Shown here in pieces: positions 7,781 through 15,280 of a DNA stretch of 64,000 bases. The position numbers and the translations under genes were made by a program. Location of the stretch: positions 1 to 64,000 of the forward strand of contig NZ_BSFQ01000013.1 of NCBI RefSeq assembly GCF_027922425.1. Reading direction: 5' to 3'. The notes beneath the pieces were generated by a model. The model was not told the origin of the DNA. It worked only from the letters and a program-made list of their open reading frames with translations, and did not search any database. The DNA is from Pseudonocardia halophobica (lineage in GTDB: Bacteria > Actinomycetota > Actinomycetes > Mycobacteriales > Pseudonocardiaceae). Position 1 is the stretch's first letter. The number at the start of each line of letters is the position of its first letter.

Positions 7781-8968
7781 ATGGAGAAGTCAGCAGCGGT
7801 CGAGCAGGCCCTCGCCAGCATCGACGAGGCGCGTGTGGTGTCCCTGGTCCAGGACGTCTGCCGGATCCCGAGCGTGCTCGGCGACGAGCTCGCGTTCGCT
7901 CAGTACCTGGTCGACGTCATGAAGGACTCGAGCTTCACCGACGTCCGGCTGCAGGACGTGCTGCCCGACCGGCCGAACGCCATCGGCGAGCTCGACTTCG
8001 GCACGGGCCCCCGGGTCGTCCTGACCGGACACATGGACACCAAGCCCGAGTCCATCGGCTGGACCGACACGACGCCTTACTCCGGCGAGCTGATCGACGG
8101 GCACGTCTATGGCCACGGGATCATGGACATGAAGGCGGCGCTGGTCTGCCAGATCGTCGCCGCCGAGGCCGTACGCTCCTCGGGCGTCCCGGTGTCGGGC
8201 AGGCTCGCCTTCGCCGGCGTCAGCGACCACATGGGCGACCAGCTCGGCTCGATCCGCTACTTCGACGAGTACTCCGCCGACCTGTGCGTGCTAGGGGAGC
8301 TGTCGGACAACGAGATCTACCTCGGCCACCGGGGCCGCTACTACTTCGACATCACCGCGCAGGGCAAGTCGGCGCACACCTGCCACAAGCCGCTCGCGGT
8401 CAACGCGAACATGTTGGCGGCCAAGGCGATCCTGGAGCTCGACGCGTCCCGGCTCACCCCCGAGCTCGAGCCGTGGGTCCGCGACCTGTTCGGCGAGGAG
8501 ACCTACATGGCGCCCGGCCGGGTCTACGGCGGTCTGCCGCCGGGCGGGCCGTCGATGATCCCGGACGAGTGCGTGATCCGGCTCGACTGCCGCCCGCAGC
8601 CCGGGGTGTCGGTGGAGACCGTGCGTGCCGAGCTTGACCGCTGCCTCGACGCGGTCAAGGCCGCCGACCCGCGCTTCGCGGCGCGGGTCGAGCTCGCCGA
8701 CGTCAAGTCCGGTTACGTGGCGGACCCGCACAGCCTCGTCGTCGAGACGATGGTCGACGCCGTCCAGCAGGTCCGCGGCACGGAGCCGACCCTGCAGGCC
8801 GCGGGCTGGCTCGGCGACACCGCCAGCTTCGGCGACACGATCCCCACGGTGATCTTCGGTCCGGGCGGCGAGCCGGTGTACTGCCCGAACGAGCGGCTCT
8901 CGGTCGCGGACATCGTCGAGGCCACCAAGGTCTACACCGCCTTCGCGACGCTGGCGCTGCTGACGTGA
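7781..8968 (+). CDS. M20 family metallohydrolase (ArgE/DapE-like)
   Basis: This 395-residue protein is related to acetylornithine deacetylase, succinyl-diaminopimelate desuccinylase and N-carbamoyl-amino-acid hydrolases. It shows TGHMDTKPES and HGIMDMKAAL, the usual first metal-binding blocks, and a dimerisation domain. Where family members have the D-E-E segment with the general-base Glu, this protein reads VSDHMGDQLGS (Ser148-Asp149-His150), an unusual change that may alter catalysis. Dipeptide or amide hydrolysis in the cytosol is the family chemistry; the substrate is unknown. ATG 7781 has GGGAG upstream. Its stop overlaps the aminotransferase start (GTGA), so the two are translationally coupled. 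Confidence 0.82.
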   Translation: MEKSAAVEQALASIDEARVVSLVQDVCRIPSVLGDELAFAQYLVDVMKDSSFTDVRLQDVLPDRPNAIGELDFGTGPRVVLTGHMDTKPESIGWTDTTPYSGELIDGHVYGHGIMDMKAALVCQIVAAEAVRSSGVPVSGRLAFAGVSDHMGDQLGSIRYFDEYSADLCVLGELSDNEIYLGHRGRYYFDITAQGKSAHTCHKPLAVNANMLAAKAILELDASRLTPELEPWVRDLFGEETYMAPGRVYGGLPPGGPSMIPDECVIRLDCRPQPGVSVETVRAELDRCLDAVKAADPRFAARVELADVKSGYVADPHSLVVETMVDAVQQVRGTEPTLQAAGWLGDTASFGDTIPTVIFGPGGEPVYCPNERLSVADIVEATKVYTAFATLALLT

Positions 8969-10074
8969 GCGCCCCGGCCACGGCTGCCCCGTCGTTCGAG
9001 CACCTGCTGGAACGTCCGGACCTGGTGTGGATGGGGCAGAACACCACCCACCTGGAACCGCCCGCCGAGGTGCTCGCCGCGCTGGAGGAGAGCACCCGGC
9101 GCCGCGAGTTCCAGCTCTACGCCCCGGCGCTGGGCTTCGAGCGGCTGCGCACACAGATCGTCGAGGACCTCGGGCTGACCGGTGCCGACGCGTGGATCAC
9201 CGACGGCGCGGTGGGCGGGCTCCACCACATCTGCACCGGCCTGGCCGGGTCGGTCTCCCAGGTGGTCACGAGCGACCCGGGATGGCCATGGCCGGCCCGG
9301 TTCGCGGGTCTGGAGGGCGTGCCTGTCACGACCCTGGAGCTGTACTCCGCCGAGCAGGGCTACCGCGTCACCGCCCAGCAGATCGCCGAGGTGATCGAGC
9401 CCCGCTCGCTGATCTACCTGATCGACCCGCTGAATCCGCTCGGCAGCCGCTACACCCGCGCCGAGCTCGTCGCGATCACCGACCTCGCCCGACAGACGGG
9501 CTCGCTCGTCGTGCACGATTGCACCTACCGACACTTCGCCAGCGACCACACCCTCGCGGCGGAGCTCTACCCCGAGGGCACGTTCACCACCTACTCGTTC
9601 TCCAAGTGGCTGGGTCTGGCCGGGCTGCGGCTCGGCGCGGTGGTGGCGGTGCCGGAGCTGCTCGGGCGGCTGACCGAGGTTCCGTCGAACCCGCTGGGCG
9701 CCAACATTCAGGCCCAGCGCGCGGCGATGGCGGGGCTGTCGGTGAAGGAACCGTGGCTCGCCCGCGTGCGCGCGACCAACCGGACCAACCAGGAGACGGT
9801 CCGGCTCGCCGTGCAGCGCAGCGGGCTCGGCGAGCTCGTGGTGTTCCCCTCACACGGGAACTTCGTCGCCGTGGACATCGCGGGTAGCGGCTGGTCCGCC
9901 GACGCGCTGTGCGCCGCCATGCTCGAGCGGAACGTGTTCATTCGGCCCGGGACCTACCAGTCCCCGCGCTTCGGCGAGCGCTTCGTGAAGGTCAGCACAT
10001 CGGTCCCCGAGGAGTGGGGCGAGCGGTTCGCTGCGGCTTGGGCGGACCTGTCGACCCCTGCGAGCCAGGCTTGA
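8965..10074 (+). CDS. class I/II pyridoxal-phosphate aminotransferase
   Basis: This 369-residue fold-type I PLP enzyme has the Schiff-base lysine K214 in SFSKWLGLAGLRLG. Upstream are the cofactor-contacting IDPLNPLGSRYTR (the NPTG-like turn) and VVHDCTYRHFA. It would exchange an amino group between an amine or amino acid and a 2-oxo acid. It starts at GTG 8965, overlapping the M20 stop, and ends by overlapping the TTG start of the amidase, so M20, aminotransferase and amidase form one tight operon. A role after hydrolytic release of an amine is inferred from position only. Confidence 0.85.
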   Translation: MSAPATAAPSFEHLLERPDLVWMGQNTTHLEPPAEVLAALEESTRRREFQLYAPALGFERLRTQIVEDLGLTGADAWITDGAVGGLHHICTGLAGSVSQVVTSDPGWPWPARFAGLEGVPVTTLELYSAEQGYRVTAQQIAEVIEPRSLIYLIDPLNPLGSRYTRAELVAITDLARQTGSLVVHDCTYRHFASDHTLAAELYPEGTFTTYSFSKWLGLAGLRLGAVVAVPELLGRLTEVPSNPLGANIQAQRAAMAGLSVKEPWLARVRATNRTNQETVRLAVQRSGLGELVVFPSHGNFVAVDIAGSGWSADALCAAMLERNVFIRPGTYQSPRFGERFVKVSTSVPEEWGERFAAAWADLSTPASQA

Positions 10075-11510
10075 CCGCGGCGGCGCGCTACACCGAACTC
10101 GACGCCGAGGAGTACCGGGCGGCGTCTGGGCTGGAGCTCGGGCGCCGGGTCGCTGCCGGCGAGATCTCCCCGGTGCACCTGGCCGAGCTGGCCCTAGGCC
10201 TGGCCGCGGAGGCCGAACCCGCGCTCAACGCCTACGCCGTCCTGCTCCCCGAGCGGGCCCGCGCCGCGGCGGTGCATCTCGAGGCCGAGGTGCGGGCTGG
10301 CCGCGTGCGCAGTCCGCTGCACGGGGTCCCGATCGCCGTGAAGGACAACATGCTGGAGGAGGGGCTCCCAGCCGGAAAGGGCTCCCTGACCAGCTCGGAC
10401 ACGCCGGCCGCCGCATCGTCGCCCATGGTGGGCAGGCTCCTCGACGCGGGCACCGTGGTCATCGGACGCACCACCACCCCGGAGTTCGGGTGGAAGGGCA
10501 CGGGGATCTCGCCGCGCACCGGCGTCACCCGCAACCCGTGGGACCCGACCCGCAGCTCCGGTGGCTCCAGCGCGGGTTCCGGCGCGACCGTCGGCAGTGG
10601 CGCGGTGCCGATAGCCACCGGCACGGACGCGGGTGGCTCGGTCCGGATCCCCGCCGCGTTCTGCGGCGCCGTCGGGCTCAAGCCGACGCTCGGCGCCGTA
10701 CCGGTCTGGCCGGGCACCGTCAACGAGAACCTCTCGCACGCTGGTCCGATCACCCGCGACGTGCGGGACGCACGAGCCGTCCTCGACCTCACCCGCGGAC
10801 CCGACGCGCGCGACCCCCAGTCGTACTGGTCCCGTCCACCCGCTCCCGACAGCGGGCGCAGGCTGCGCATCGGCGTCGTCCGGGCGCCGTTCGGGATCGC
10901 TCCGGAGGCGCCGGTCGGCCGGGTCGTCGATCCTGCCCTCGACGCGGTCGTGGCGGCGGGCGGCGCCGAATACCGCCAGGTCGAGCTGCCCGCGGCGCTG
11001 CCGCGCGCGGTGTTCGAGGCGCTTTGGGTGACCGGACGTGGCCTGGGGTTCCGCGACCTCGCCCGCGAGCACGCCGCGGTCATGGACCCGGGCCTCGTCC
11101 GGCTCGGTCCGCTCGCCGAGACCTACAGCCTGGGCGACTACTACGAGGCGCTGGCCGCGCGCCGCGCGTTCAACACCGCGATGGCCCGGACGCTCGACAA
11201 GTGGGACCTGCTCGTCATGCCCACGATGCCCCTGACCGCCTTCGCCGCAGACGCGGAGGTCCCCGAGGGCGGGGAGGCCGACGCGCCGCTCCCGTGGATC
11301 ACCTGGACTCCGTACACGTACCCGTTCAACATCACCGGCCAGCCCGCCGTCACCGTGCCGTGCGGGCTCGCGGGAGACGGGCTCCCGGTGGCGCTGCAGG
11401 TTGTGGGGCCGTGGGCGCACGACGACCGGGTCCTCGGCTTCGCGGCCCACGCCCAGGACGTCCTCGGTCCCGCACGGGCCGCTTCGCGTCCGCGAGAATC
11501 ACAAAGTTAA
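10071..11510 (+). CDS. amidase signature family enzyme
   Basis: This 479-residue amidase signature enzyme hydrolyses carboxamides to acid and ammonia. The Ser-cisSer-Lys triad is visible: K91 in PIAVKDN, the serines in SGGSSAGSGA (166-167) and S190 in GTDAGGSVRIP, followed by FCGAVGLKPT. The start is TTG at 10071, whose last two bases are shared with the aminotransferase stop; homology begins within the first 20 residues and no better start exists. It is the third gene of the M20 operon. GatA and urea amidolyase are less likely because no partner genes are present. Confidence 0.87.
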   Translation: MTAAARYTELDAEEYRAASGLELGRRVAAGEISPVHLAELALGLAAEAEPALNAYAVLLPERARAAAVHLEAEVRAGRVRSPLHGVPIAVKDNMLEEGLPAGKGSLTSSDTPAAASSPMVGRLLDAGTVVIGRTTTPEFGWKGTGISPRTGVTRNPWDPTRSSGGSSAGSGATVGSGAVPIATGTDAGGSVRIPAAFCGAVGLKPTLGAVPVWPGTVNENLSHAGPITRDVRDARAVLDLTRGPDARDPQSYWSRPPAPDSGRRLRIGVVRAPFGIAPEAPVGRVVDPALDAVVAAGGAEYRQVELPAALPRAVFEALWVTGRGLGFRDLAREHAAVMDPGLVRLGPLAETYSLGDYYEALAARRAFNTAMARTLDKWDLLVMPTMPLTAFAADAEVPEGGEADAPLPWITWTPYTYPFNITGQPAVTVPCGLAGDGLPVALQVVGPWAHDDRVLGFAAHAQDVLGPARAASRPRESQS

Positions 11511-11623
11511 CGGCAGTGGCCCTTTCGTCACCGCGAACCGGGCGCGGAGAGTGCAAGGTTGTACCACCACAAGGATCACCGGAGACCCCGACCCGCCGGG
11601 GGAGTGCGAAGGAAAAGACGATC

Positions 11624-12364
11624 ATGAGGCCGAGCGTGGGCACGCCCCCGGCGCCGAAGGCGTCCACCCGCAGGTCGACGCCGGACTTCACCGGCCTGAC
11701 CCTGCCGGAGCCCGGCGCGGACACCCACCTCCAGATCAAGGAGGTCGTGTACCGCCGCCTAGTCCGGGCGATCGTCGAGCTGGAGCTCGAGCCGGGCACC
11801 CAGCTCCGCGAGCGCCAGCTCGCTGAGCAGATGGGGGTCAGCAAGACCCCGATCCGCGAGGCGCTGGTCCGGCTGGAGAAGGAGGGCCTGGTCACGGTGG
11901 CCCCGTACCGGGGCGCAATCGTTCGCGGCTACACGCACGCGGACATCCGCGAGATCTATGAGCTCCGTGAGCTGTTGGAGGGCTTCTGCGCGCGGCGGGC
12001 GGCCATGCAGATCAGTGACGCGGACGAGGCGGATCTGCGGGCCAACGTGCGGCAGAGCCGTGGGCAGCTCGACGCGGGCGAGCTGGACGGCATCCCGGCG
12101 CTCTTCGACGGCTTCGACCGCATCCTCTACCGGCAGGCGGCCGGGCACCGTATCGGCGGCATGCTCGTCGAGCTCGACGCCCACCTCGAGCGGCTGGGCA
12201 ACCTCACGGTCGCCGTGCCCGGCCGCCTCGACGCCTCGGTCCGCCAGCACGAGGAGATTGTCACCGCCATCACGAAGCGGGATCCCGCCGCCGCCGAGGC
12301 GGCGTGCCGTGAGCACATCCGCAGCGTCTTCGCCGACCTCGTCAACGCGCTTCCGGACGAATGA
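11624..12364 (+). CDS. GntR family transcriptional regulator (FCD subfamily)
   Basis: This 246-residue protein has an N-terminal winged helix-turn-helix (LRERQLAEQMGVSKTPIREALVRLEKEGLV). The C-terminal FCD helical ligand domain ends in HEEIVTAITKRDPAAAEAACREHI. Such regulators usually repress catabolic genes until a small-acid ligand binds. AAGGAAAAG lies ahead of ATG 11624. It follows the amidase by 113 bp and is the only regulator near the GAGATCTC palindromes, making it the likely but unproven binder. Its own upstream region has no clear copy of the palindrome, so autoregulation is not indicated. Confidence 0.87.
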   Translation: MRPSVGTPPAPKASTRRSTPDFTGLTLPEPGADTHLQIKEVVYRRLVRAIVELELEPGTQLRERQLAEQMGVSKTPIREALVRLEKEGLVTVAPYRGAIVRGYTHADIREIYELRELLEGFCARRAAMQISDADEADLRANVRQSRGQLDAGELDGIPALFDGFDRILYRQAAGHRIGGMLVELDAHLERLGNLTVAVPGRLDASVRQHEEIVTAITKRDPAAAEAACREHIRSVFADLVNALPDE

Positions 12365-12803
12365 TAAGTCGCCGCCGGTACATAGGTCTGTGCAGGCGCG
12401 GTTGTGGTGGTCGTCGCGATCAGCAACCCCGTGTCCCTCGACAAGTCCAGAGTCGCCGAGTTCGTGCGGCGGCTTTCCCTCTCCAGAATTGCGGTCGCGT
12501 CGTTTGACCAGGGGCTCCTGCGCGTCCTGGCCTCCAACGCGGGCTGATGCGCCGCTCGCCTCAGGTGAGTAGCGCCCGCTGGCTGGGGAGCTGCGAACAA
12601 GTGGCTACGGCGCGGACGGACACCGGCTTCGTCGGCGCCGAGACCGTCCGCTTCTTCGTCCGGCCCAGACTCGCGACCGGTCGTAGGCGAACCCGAGGGG
12701 GCACAGCGTGAGATCTGCGGATTGAGGGCAGTTCTCGCGGTGGTCGGGTCCGCGGTGGGCCGCGGCTACTCGGATCGGAGCCTGTAAGACCGGACTGTCA
12801 GCC
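12365..12803. other. no recognisable gene
   Basis: About 440 bp after the GntR gene. A short plus-strand frame around 12400-12547 (ISNPVSLDKSRVAEFVRRL, ending LLRVLASNAG) looks protein-like but is too short to identify and may be the tail of a lost gene. A single GTGAGATCTGCG at about 12708 partly matches the operator core. Confidence 0.5.
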
Positions 12804-12941
12804 GTGATCAGCTGACTCCTTTTCCGCTGTACCGGCGAACAAGCGGTCACTATGATCTTGAAATACGAAGCAGGCCAGAGCGACAACGCTTTGGCCTGCT
12901 ACTTCTGTGCGCCGCGAGGGAATCGAACCCCCAACCCGCTG
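12804..12941. repeat. direct repeat of the tRNA-Lys 3' end plus its downstream terminator (left copy)
   Basis: This stretch matches 54976-55114 in the same orientation. It begins GTGATCAGCTGACTCC, then about 60 diverged bases, then the CAGGCCAGAGCGACAACGCT hairpin, then 34 bases identical to the last 34 of the intact tRNA-Lys (12908-12941). The tRNA 5' half is missing. This is the pattern left at the far end of an element that integrated into a tRNA 3' end. Confidence 0.8.
12869..12900 (-). terminator. hairpin terminator, duplicate of the tRNA-Lys terminator
   Basis: A 14-bp stem (AGCAGGCC...GGCCTGCT) with one mismatch and a 4-base loop. It is nearly identical to the hairpin at 55042-55073 behind the intact tRNA-Lys. 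Here it follows only the tRNA fragment, so it has no obvious transcript to end. Confidence 0.65.
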
Positions 12942-13078
12942 GAGGGGAGTCGGGTGCTGGCCCAGGATCTCCGAAGATTGTTCGTGCTGGTCAGTTGCTG
13001 TATATCGGCTCAGTCGATCATCGGCGGTGCTCGTAGTTCGTCACGGTGATCGGTGGTAAGCGGTGACCAAAACGGTGA
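12938..13078. repeat. element scar A (first of three related copies)
   Basis: Starts with GCTGGAGGGGAGTCGGGT (12938-12955), fused directly to the tRNA-Lys fragment, and ends with GTAAGCGGTGACCAAAACGG (from 13056). The same two ends, 117-118 bp apart, recur at 21911-22051 and 33258-33397 in the same orientation, with a diverged middle. No integrase or terminal inverted repeats remain. Confidence 0.75.
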
Positions 13079-13335
13079 CTGCGCTTCGGCCTTACTACCC
13101 GAGGGACCCCTGACGGGCCTGCGCGTCCTGGGGTCCGGCTCCCCAACGGTTTCAGCCGCTTCGCCGGTTTCGGTCACGCCTCCCGTCGCTGCCGCCGTGG
13201 TCTTTGTCGGACCGTCGGTACTGGATCAAGGACTTCAGCGCGAACGTGCCCTCATTCTCGGCAACGCAAGACGGTCGGCTGCGCACTGTTCGCGGCCGAC
13301 CGCCTCGTCGGTGGGCCGGAGGGTGGCGATCGTGA

Positions 13336-13728
13336 TTAGGAACCGGGTGGCCGCTCTGCCTCGAACTCGGCCAGGGCCTCGGCGAGCAGTGGATAGGCGA
13401 CAAGGGGAACGTGGTAGCCACCGGTCAACCCGGTGAGCCGCAACGTCTCCACGATCTCCTCGGGCTCCACCCCGGCCCGCAGGGCCTCCAGCATGTGGAA
13501 GCGGCAGCCCCGGTGGAAGTGGGCGGCCGCGTCCAGCGCGAGCAGGACGAGCTGGCGCACCGGTTCCGACAGCGAGGTGCCCGGTCCCATCGCGTGCCGG
13601 TAGCCGGCGTGGAAGTCCAGGAGCGCCTGCGGATCGAAGCGGGCGGCGACCTCGAACACCTCGGGGTAATGGCCACGGTCCGCGCGGATGCGGGCGAGGA
13701 CGTCCTCGCCGGTGAGCTCGGTGCTCAT
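13336..13728 (-). CDS. carboxymuconolactone decarboxylase family protein
   Basis: This 130-residue small helical protein of the CMD/AhpD-like fold has LSEPVRQLVLLALDAAAHFHRGCRFHMLEALRAGVEPEEIVETLRLTGLTGG. The family includes 4-carboxymuconolactone decarboxylases and AhpD peroxidase partners. Here a single Cys-containing segment (RGCRFH) replaces the CxxC of AhpD, so peroxidase activity is unlikely. ATG 13728 lies 7 bp after the stop of the dehydroquinase-like gene, making it the last gene of a five-gene minus-strand operon that starts at 17985. The reaction is unknown. Confidence 0.8.
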   Translation of the reverse strand: MSTELTGEDVLARIRADRGHYPEVFEVAARFDPQALLDFHAGYRHAMGPGTSLSEPVRQLVLLALDAAAHFHRGCRFHMLEALRAGVEPEEIVETLRLTGLTGGYHVPLVAYPLLAEALAEFEAERPPGS

Positions 13729-13735
13729 CGCGCCG

Positions 13736-14266
13736 CTACTCGGACTTGGCACCGAAGAACGTCTCGTCGTCCAGGGCGAGTACCAGGGAGAGCAGCGCAC
13801 CCAGGTAGCTGTACTCGCGCATGCCCATGAACTGGCCGGACACGAACGGCGTGAAGGTGGACTCACCCGGGCCGTAGACCGGGCCGCGCGCAGTCGCCGC
13901 CGACGCCCTGATGTTGGCGAAATGCACCTCGACCACCGGCTTCCCGGTGTCGTAGAGGGCGAAGGGGACCGAGTGGCTGGTGGTGGTCAACCCTGCCGGG
14001 TTGACGAGGTACCCGTCCACGCGATCGCCGGACTCGTGGATGTACTCGAGGATGTCGCCCTCGTGGTTCGACAGGAACCGCTCGATCACGACGCCGAGGC
14101 GGGCGCCCCACTCCTCGGTGAACCGGCCCAGACCCTCGGCGGAGACGGCGGGGCCGTACATCCGCTTGTTCCGCCGGGCGAGGTTGGAGACGTTCGGCCC
14201 GTCGATCACGGCGATGGTGTAGCGCTGGTCGCTCGTGCGAAGTCCGTCGATGGCGGAAGGGGTCAT
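13736..14266 (-). CDS. type II 3-dehydroquinase-like protein with altered active site
   Basis: This 176-residue protein aligns by eye with class II 3-dehydroquinate dehydratases: IAVIDGPNVSNLARRNKRMYG (GPN 23-25, Tyr37), SNHEGDILEYIHE, VNPAGLTTTSHSV and KPVVEVHFANI. In true AroQ enzymes the NPGAYTHTS segment holds the catalytic His; here the matching segment is NPAGLTTTSH, so that His is replaced by Thr and another lies one step further on. It is also longer than the usual 145-155 residues. Its ATG overlaps the stop of the HMG-CoA-lyase-like gene by one base. A role other than shikimate synthesis is likely; the catabolic operon supports this. Confidence 0.75.
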   Translation of the reverse strand: MTPSAIDGLRTSDQRYTIAVIDGPNVSNLARRNKRMYGPAVSAEGLGRFTEEWGARLGVVIERFLSNHEGDILEYIHESGDRVDGYLVNPAGLTTTSHSVPFALYDTGKPVVEVHFANIRASAATARGPVYGPGESTFTPFVSGQFMGMREYSYLGALLSLVLALDDETFFGAKSE

Positions 14267-15261
14267 CACTGTGCTGGCTCGCTTTCGTGGGTCGTGTTCT
14301 TCCAGGCGAAGGTCAGTGCGGCCGTTGTCCCTGCCGCTGCCGGGACGGGGCCGACGTGCCGGACGAATCCCAGGCCGGGCACGCCAGCGTCCGCCAGCCA
14401 GTTGGCCGTGTCGACGAGTGCGGTGAGGTCGAGGCGCGTGTCGTGGCCGGCGAGCTCGAGGGCCTGCGCGGCGTCCTCGGTGCAGACCCCGCCGCCCCGC
14501 TGACCCGGCATCGCGGGGTGCCCGCCGCTCCCGGCGAGGGCAACGTCGATGGTGCCGACGCCGAGCTCGGCGAGGGTGAGGACGTTGGCCACGCCGAGCC
14601 CCCGGTTGTCGTGGACCTGGACGGTCAGCGACTCCGGCGGCACGTGCTGTGCGGCGGTGTCGAGCAGCTCGCGGATCTGGGGTGGTGCGGCGTAGCCGAA
14701 GGAGTCGGCGAGCACCCAGTCCGTGACCCCGATGTCGACGAGCCGCCGCGCGATCGGCTCGAGCTCGGCCCGGCCGCGTGCGGGCCCGGTGGGGCCGCCC
14801 CACGCGAAGATCACGTAGGTGCCGAGGGTGATTCCGAGGTCCGCGGCGACGGCGGCGAGGCGTCCCAGCTCGACGAGGGACTCCTCGGTGCTACGCCCGA
14901 CGTTGGCCCGGGCGAAGTCCTCGTCGGCCGAGAGCAGGAAGGCGGCGGAGTCCGCTCCCGCGTCGGCGGCGGCCCGCAGACCGCGCTCGTTGCCGATGCA
15001 GCAGCCCAACGTCAGCCCGGGCACCGCACGCACCGCGGCGAATACCTCGGCGGCGTCGGCGAGGCCGGGGATGAGGTCGGGGCGTACGAACGAGGACAGC
15101 TCGAAGTCCCGTACCCCGGCGCGGACGAGCCGCTGCACGAGCTCGATCTTCACCTCGGTCGGTACCGGATGCGCCTGGAAGGTCAGTCGGGGCGCGATCT
15201 CCCGCAGGTGCACCGTGCTCACCGCTCTCGCCCGCTGCGCGGGCACGGGCGCTGGGTCCAT
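14266..15261 (-). CDS. HMG-CoA lyase-like DRE-TIM family protein, diverged catalytic motifs
   Basis: A TIM-barrel protein of up to 331 residues with the HMG-CoA lyase framework (PTEVKIELVQRLVRAGVRDFE, LSSFVRPDLIPGLADAAEVF). The metal and catalytic positions differ. The usual PRDGLQ is PRLTFQ (residues 24-29), HCHD is VQVHD, and the GGCPYA...GN loop is GGHPAMPGQRGGG, so the catalytic Cys and most ligands are gone. It may catalyse a different retro-aldol or carbon-carbon cleavage. ATG 15261, 19 bp after the CoA ligase stop, was chosen; GTG 15222 (VSTVHLRE) is an alternative closer to the conserved start. It is translationally coupled to the dehydroquinase-like gene. Confidence 0.75.
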   Translation of the reverse strand: MDPAPVPAQRARAVSTVHLREIAPRLTFQAHPVPTEVKIELVQRLVRAGVRDFELSSFVRPDLIPGLADAAEVFAAVRAVPGLTLGCCIGNERGLRAAADAGADSAAFLLSADEDFARANVGRSTEESLVELGRLAAVAADLGITLGTYVIFAWGGPTGPARGRAELEPIARRLVDIGVTDWVLADSFGYAAPPQIRELLDTAAQHVPPESLTVQVHDNRGLGVANVLTLAELGVGTIDVALAGSGGHPAMPGQRGGGVCTEDAAQALELAGHDTRLDLTALVDTANWLADAGVPGLGFVRHVGPVPAAAGTTAALTFAWKNTTHESEPAQ

Positions 15262-15280
15262 GACTCGCTCACAGGCTCGC

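Noticed and set aside
12706..12720. GTGAGATCTGCG as a further operator copy
   Set aside because: Asymmetric, no promoter or start codon nearby.
12852..13049. Short frame reading APRGNRTPN, and the LGLEPRTR frame at about 33089-33385
   Set aside because: These peptides are translations of tRNA 3' fragments and scars, a well-known source of false genes.
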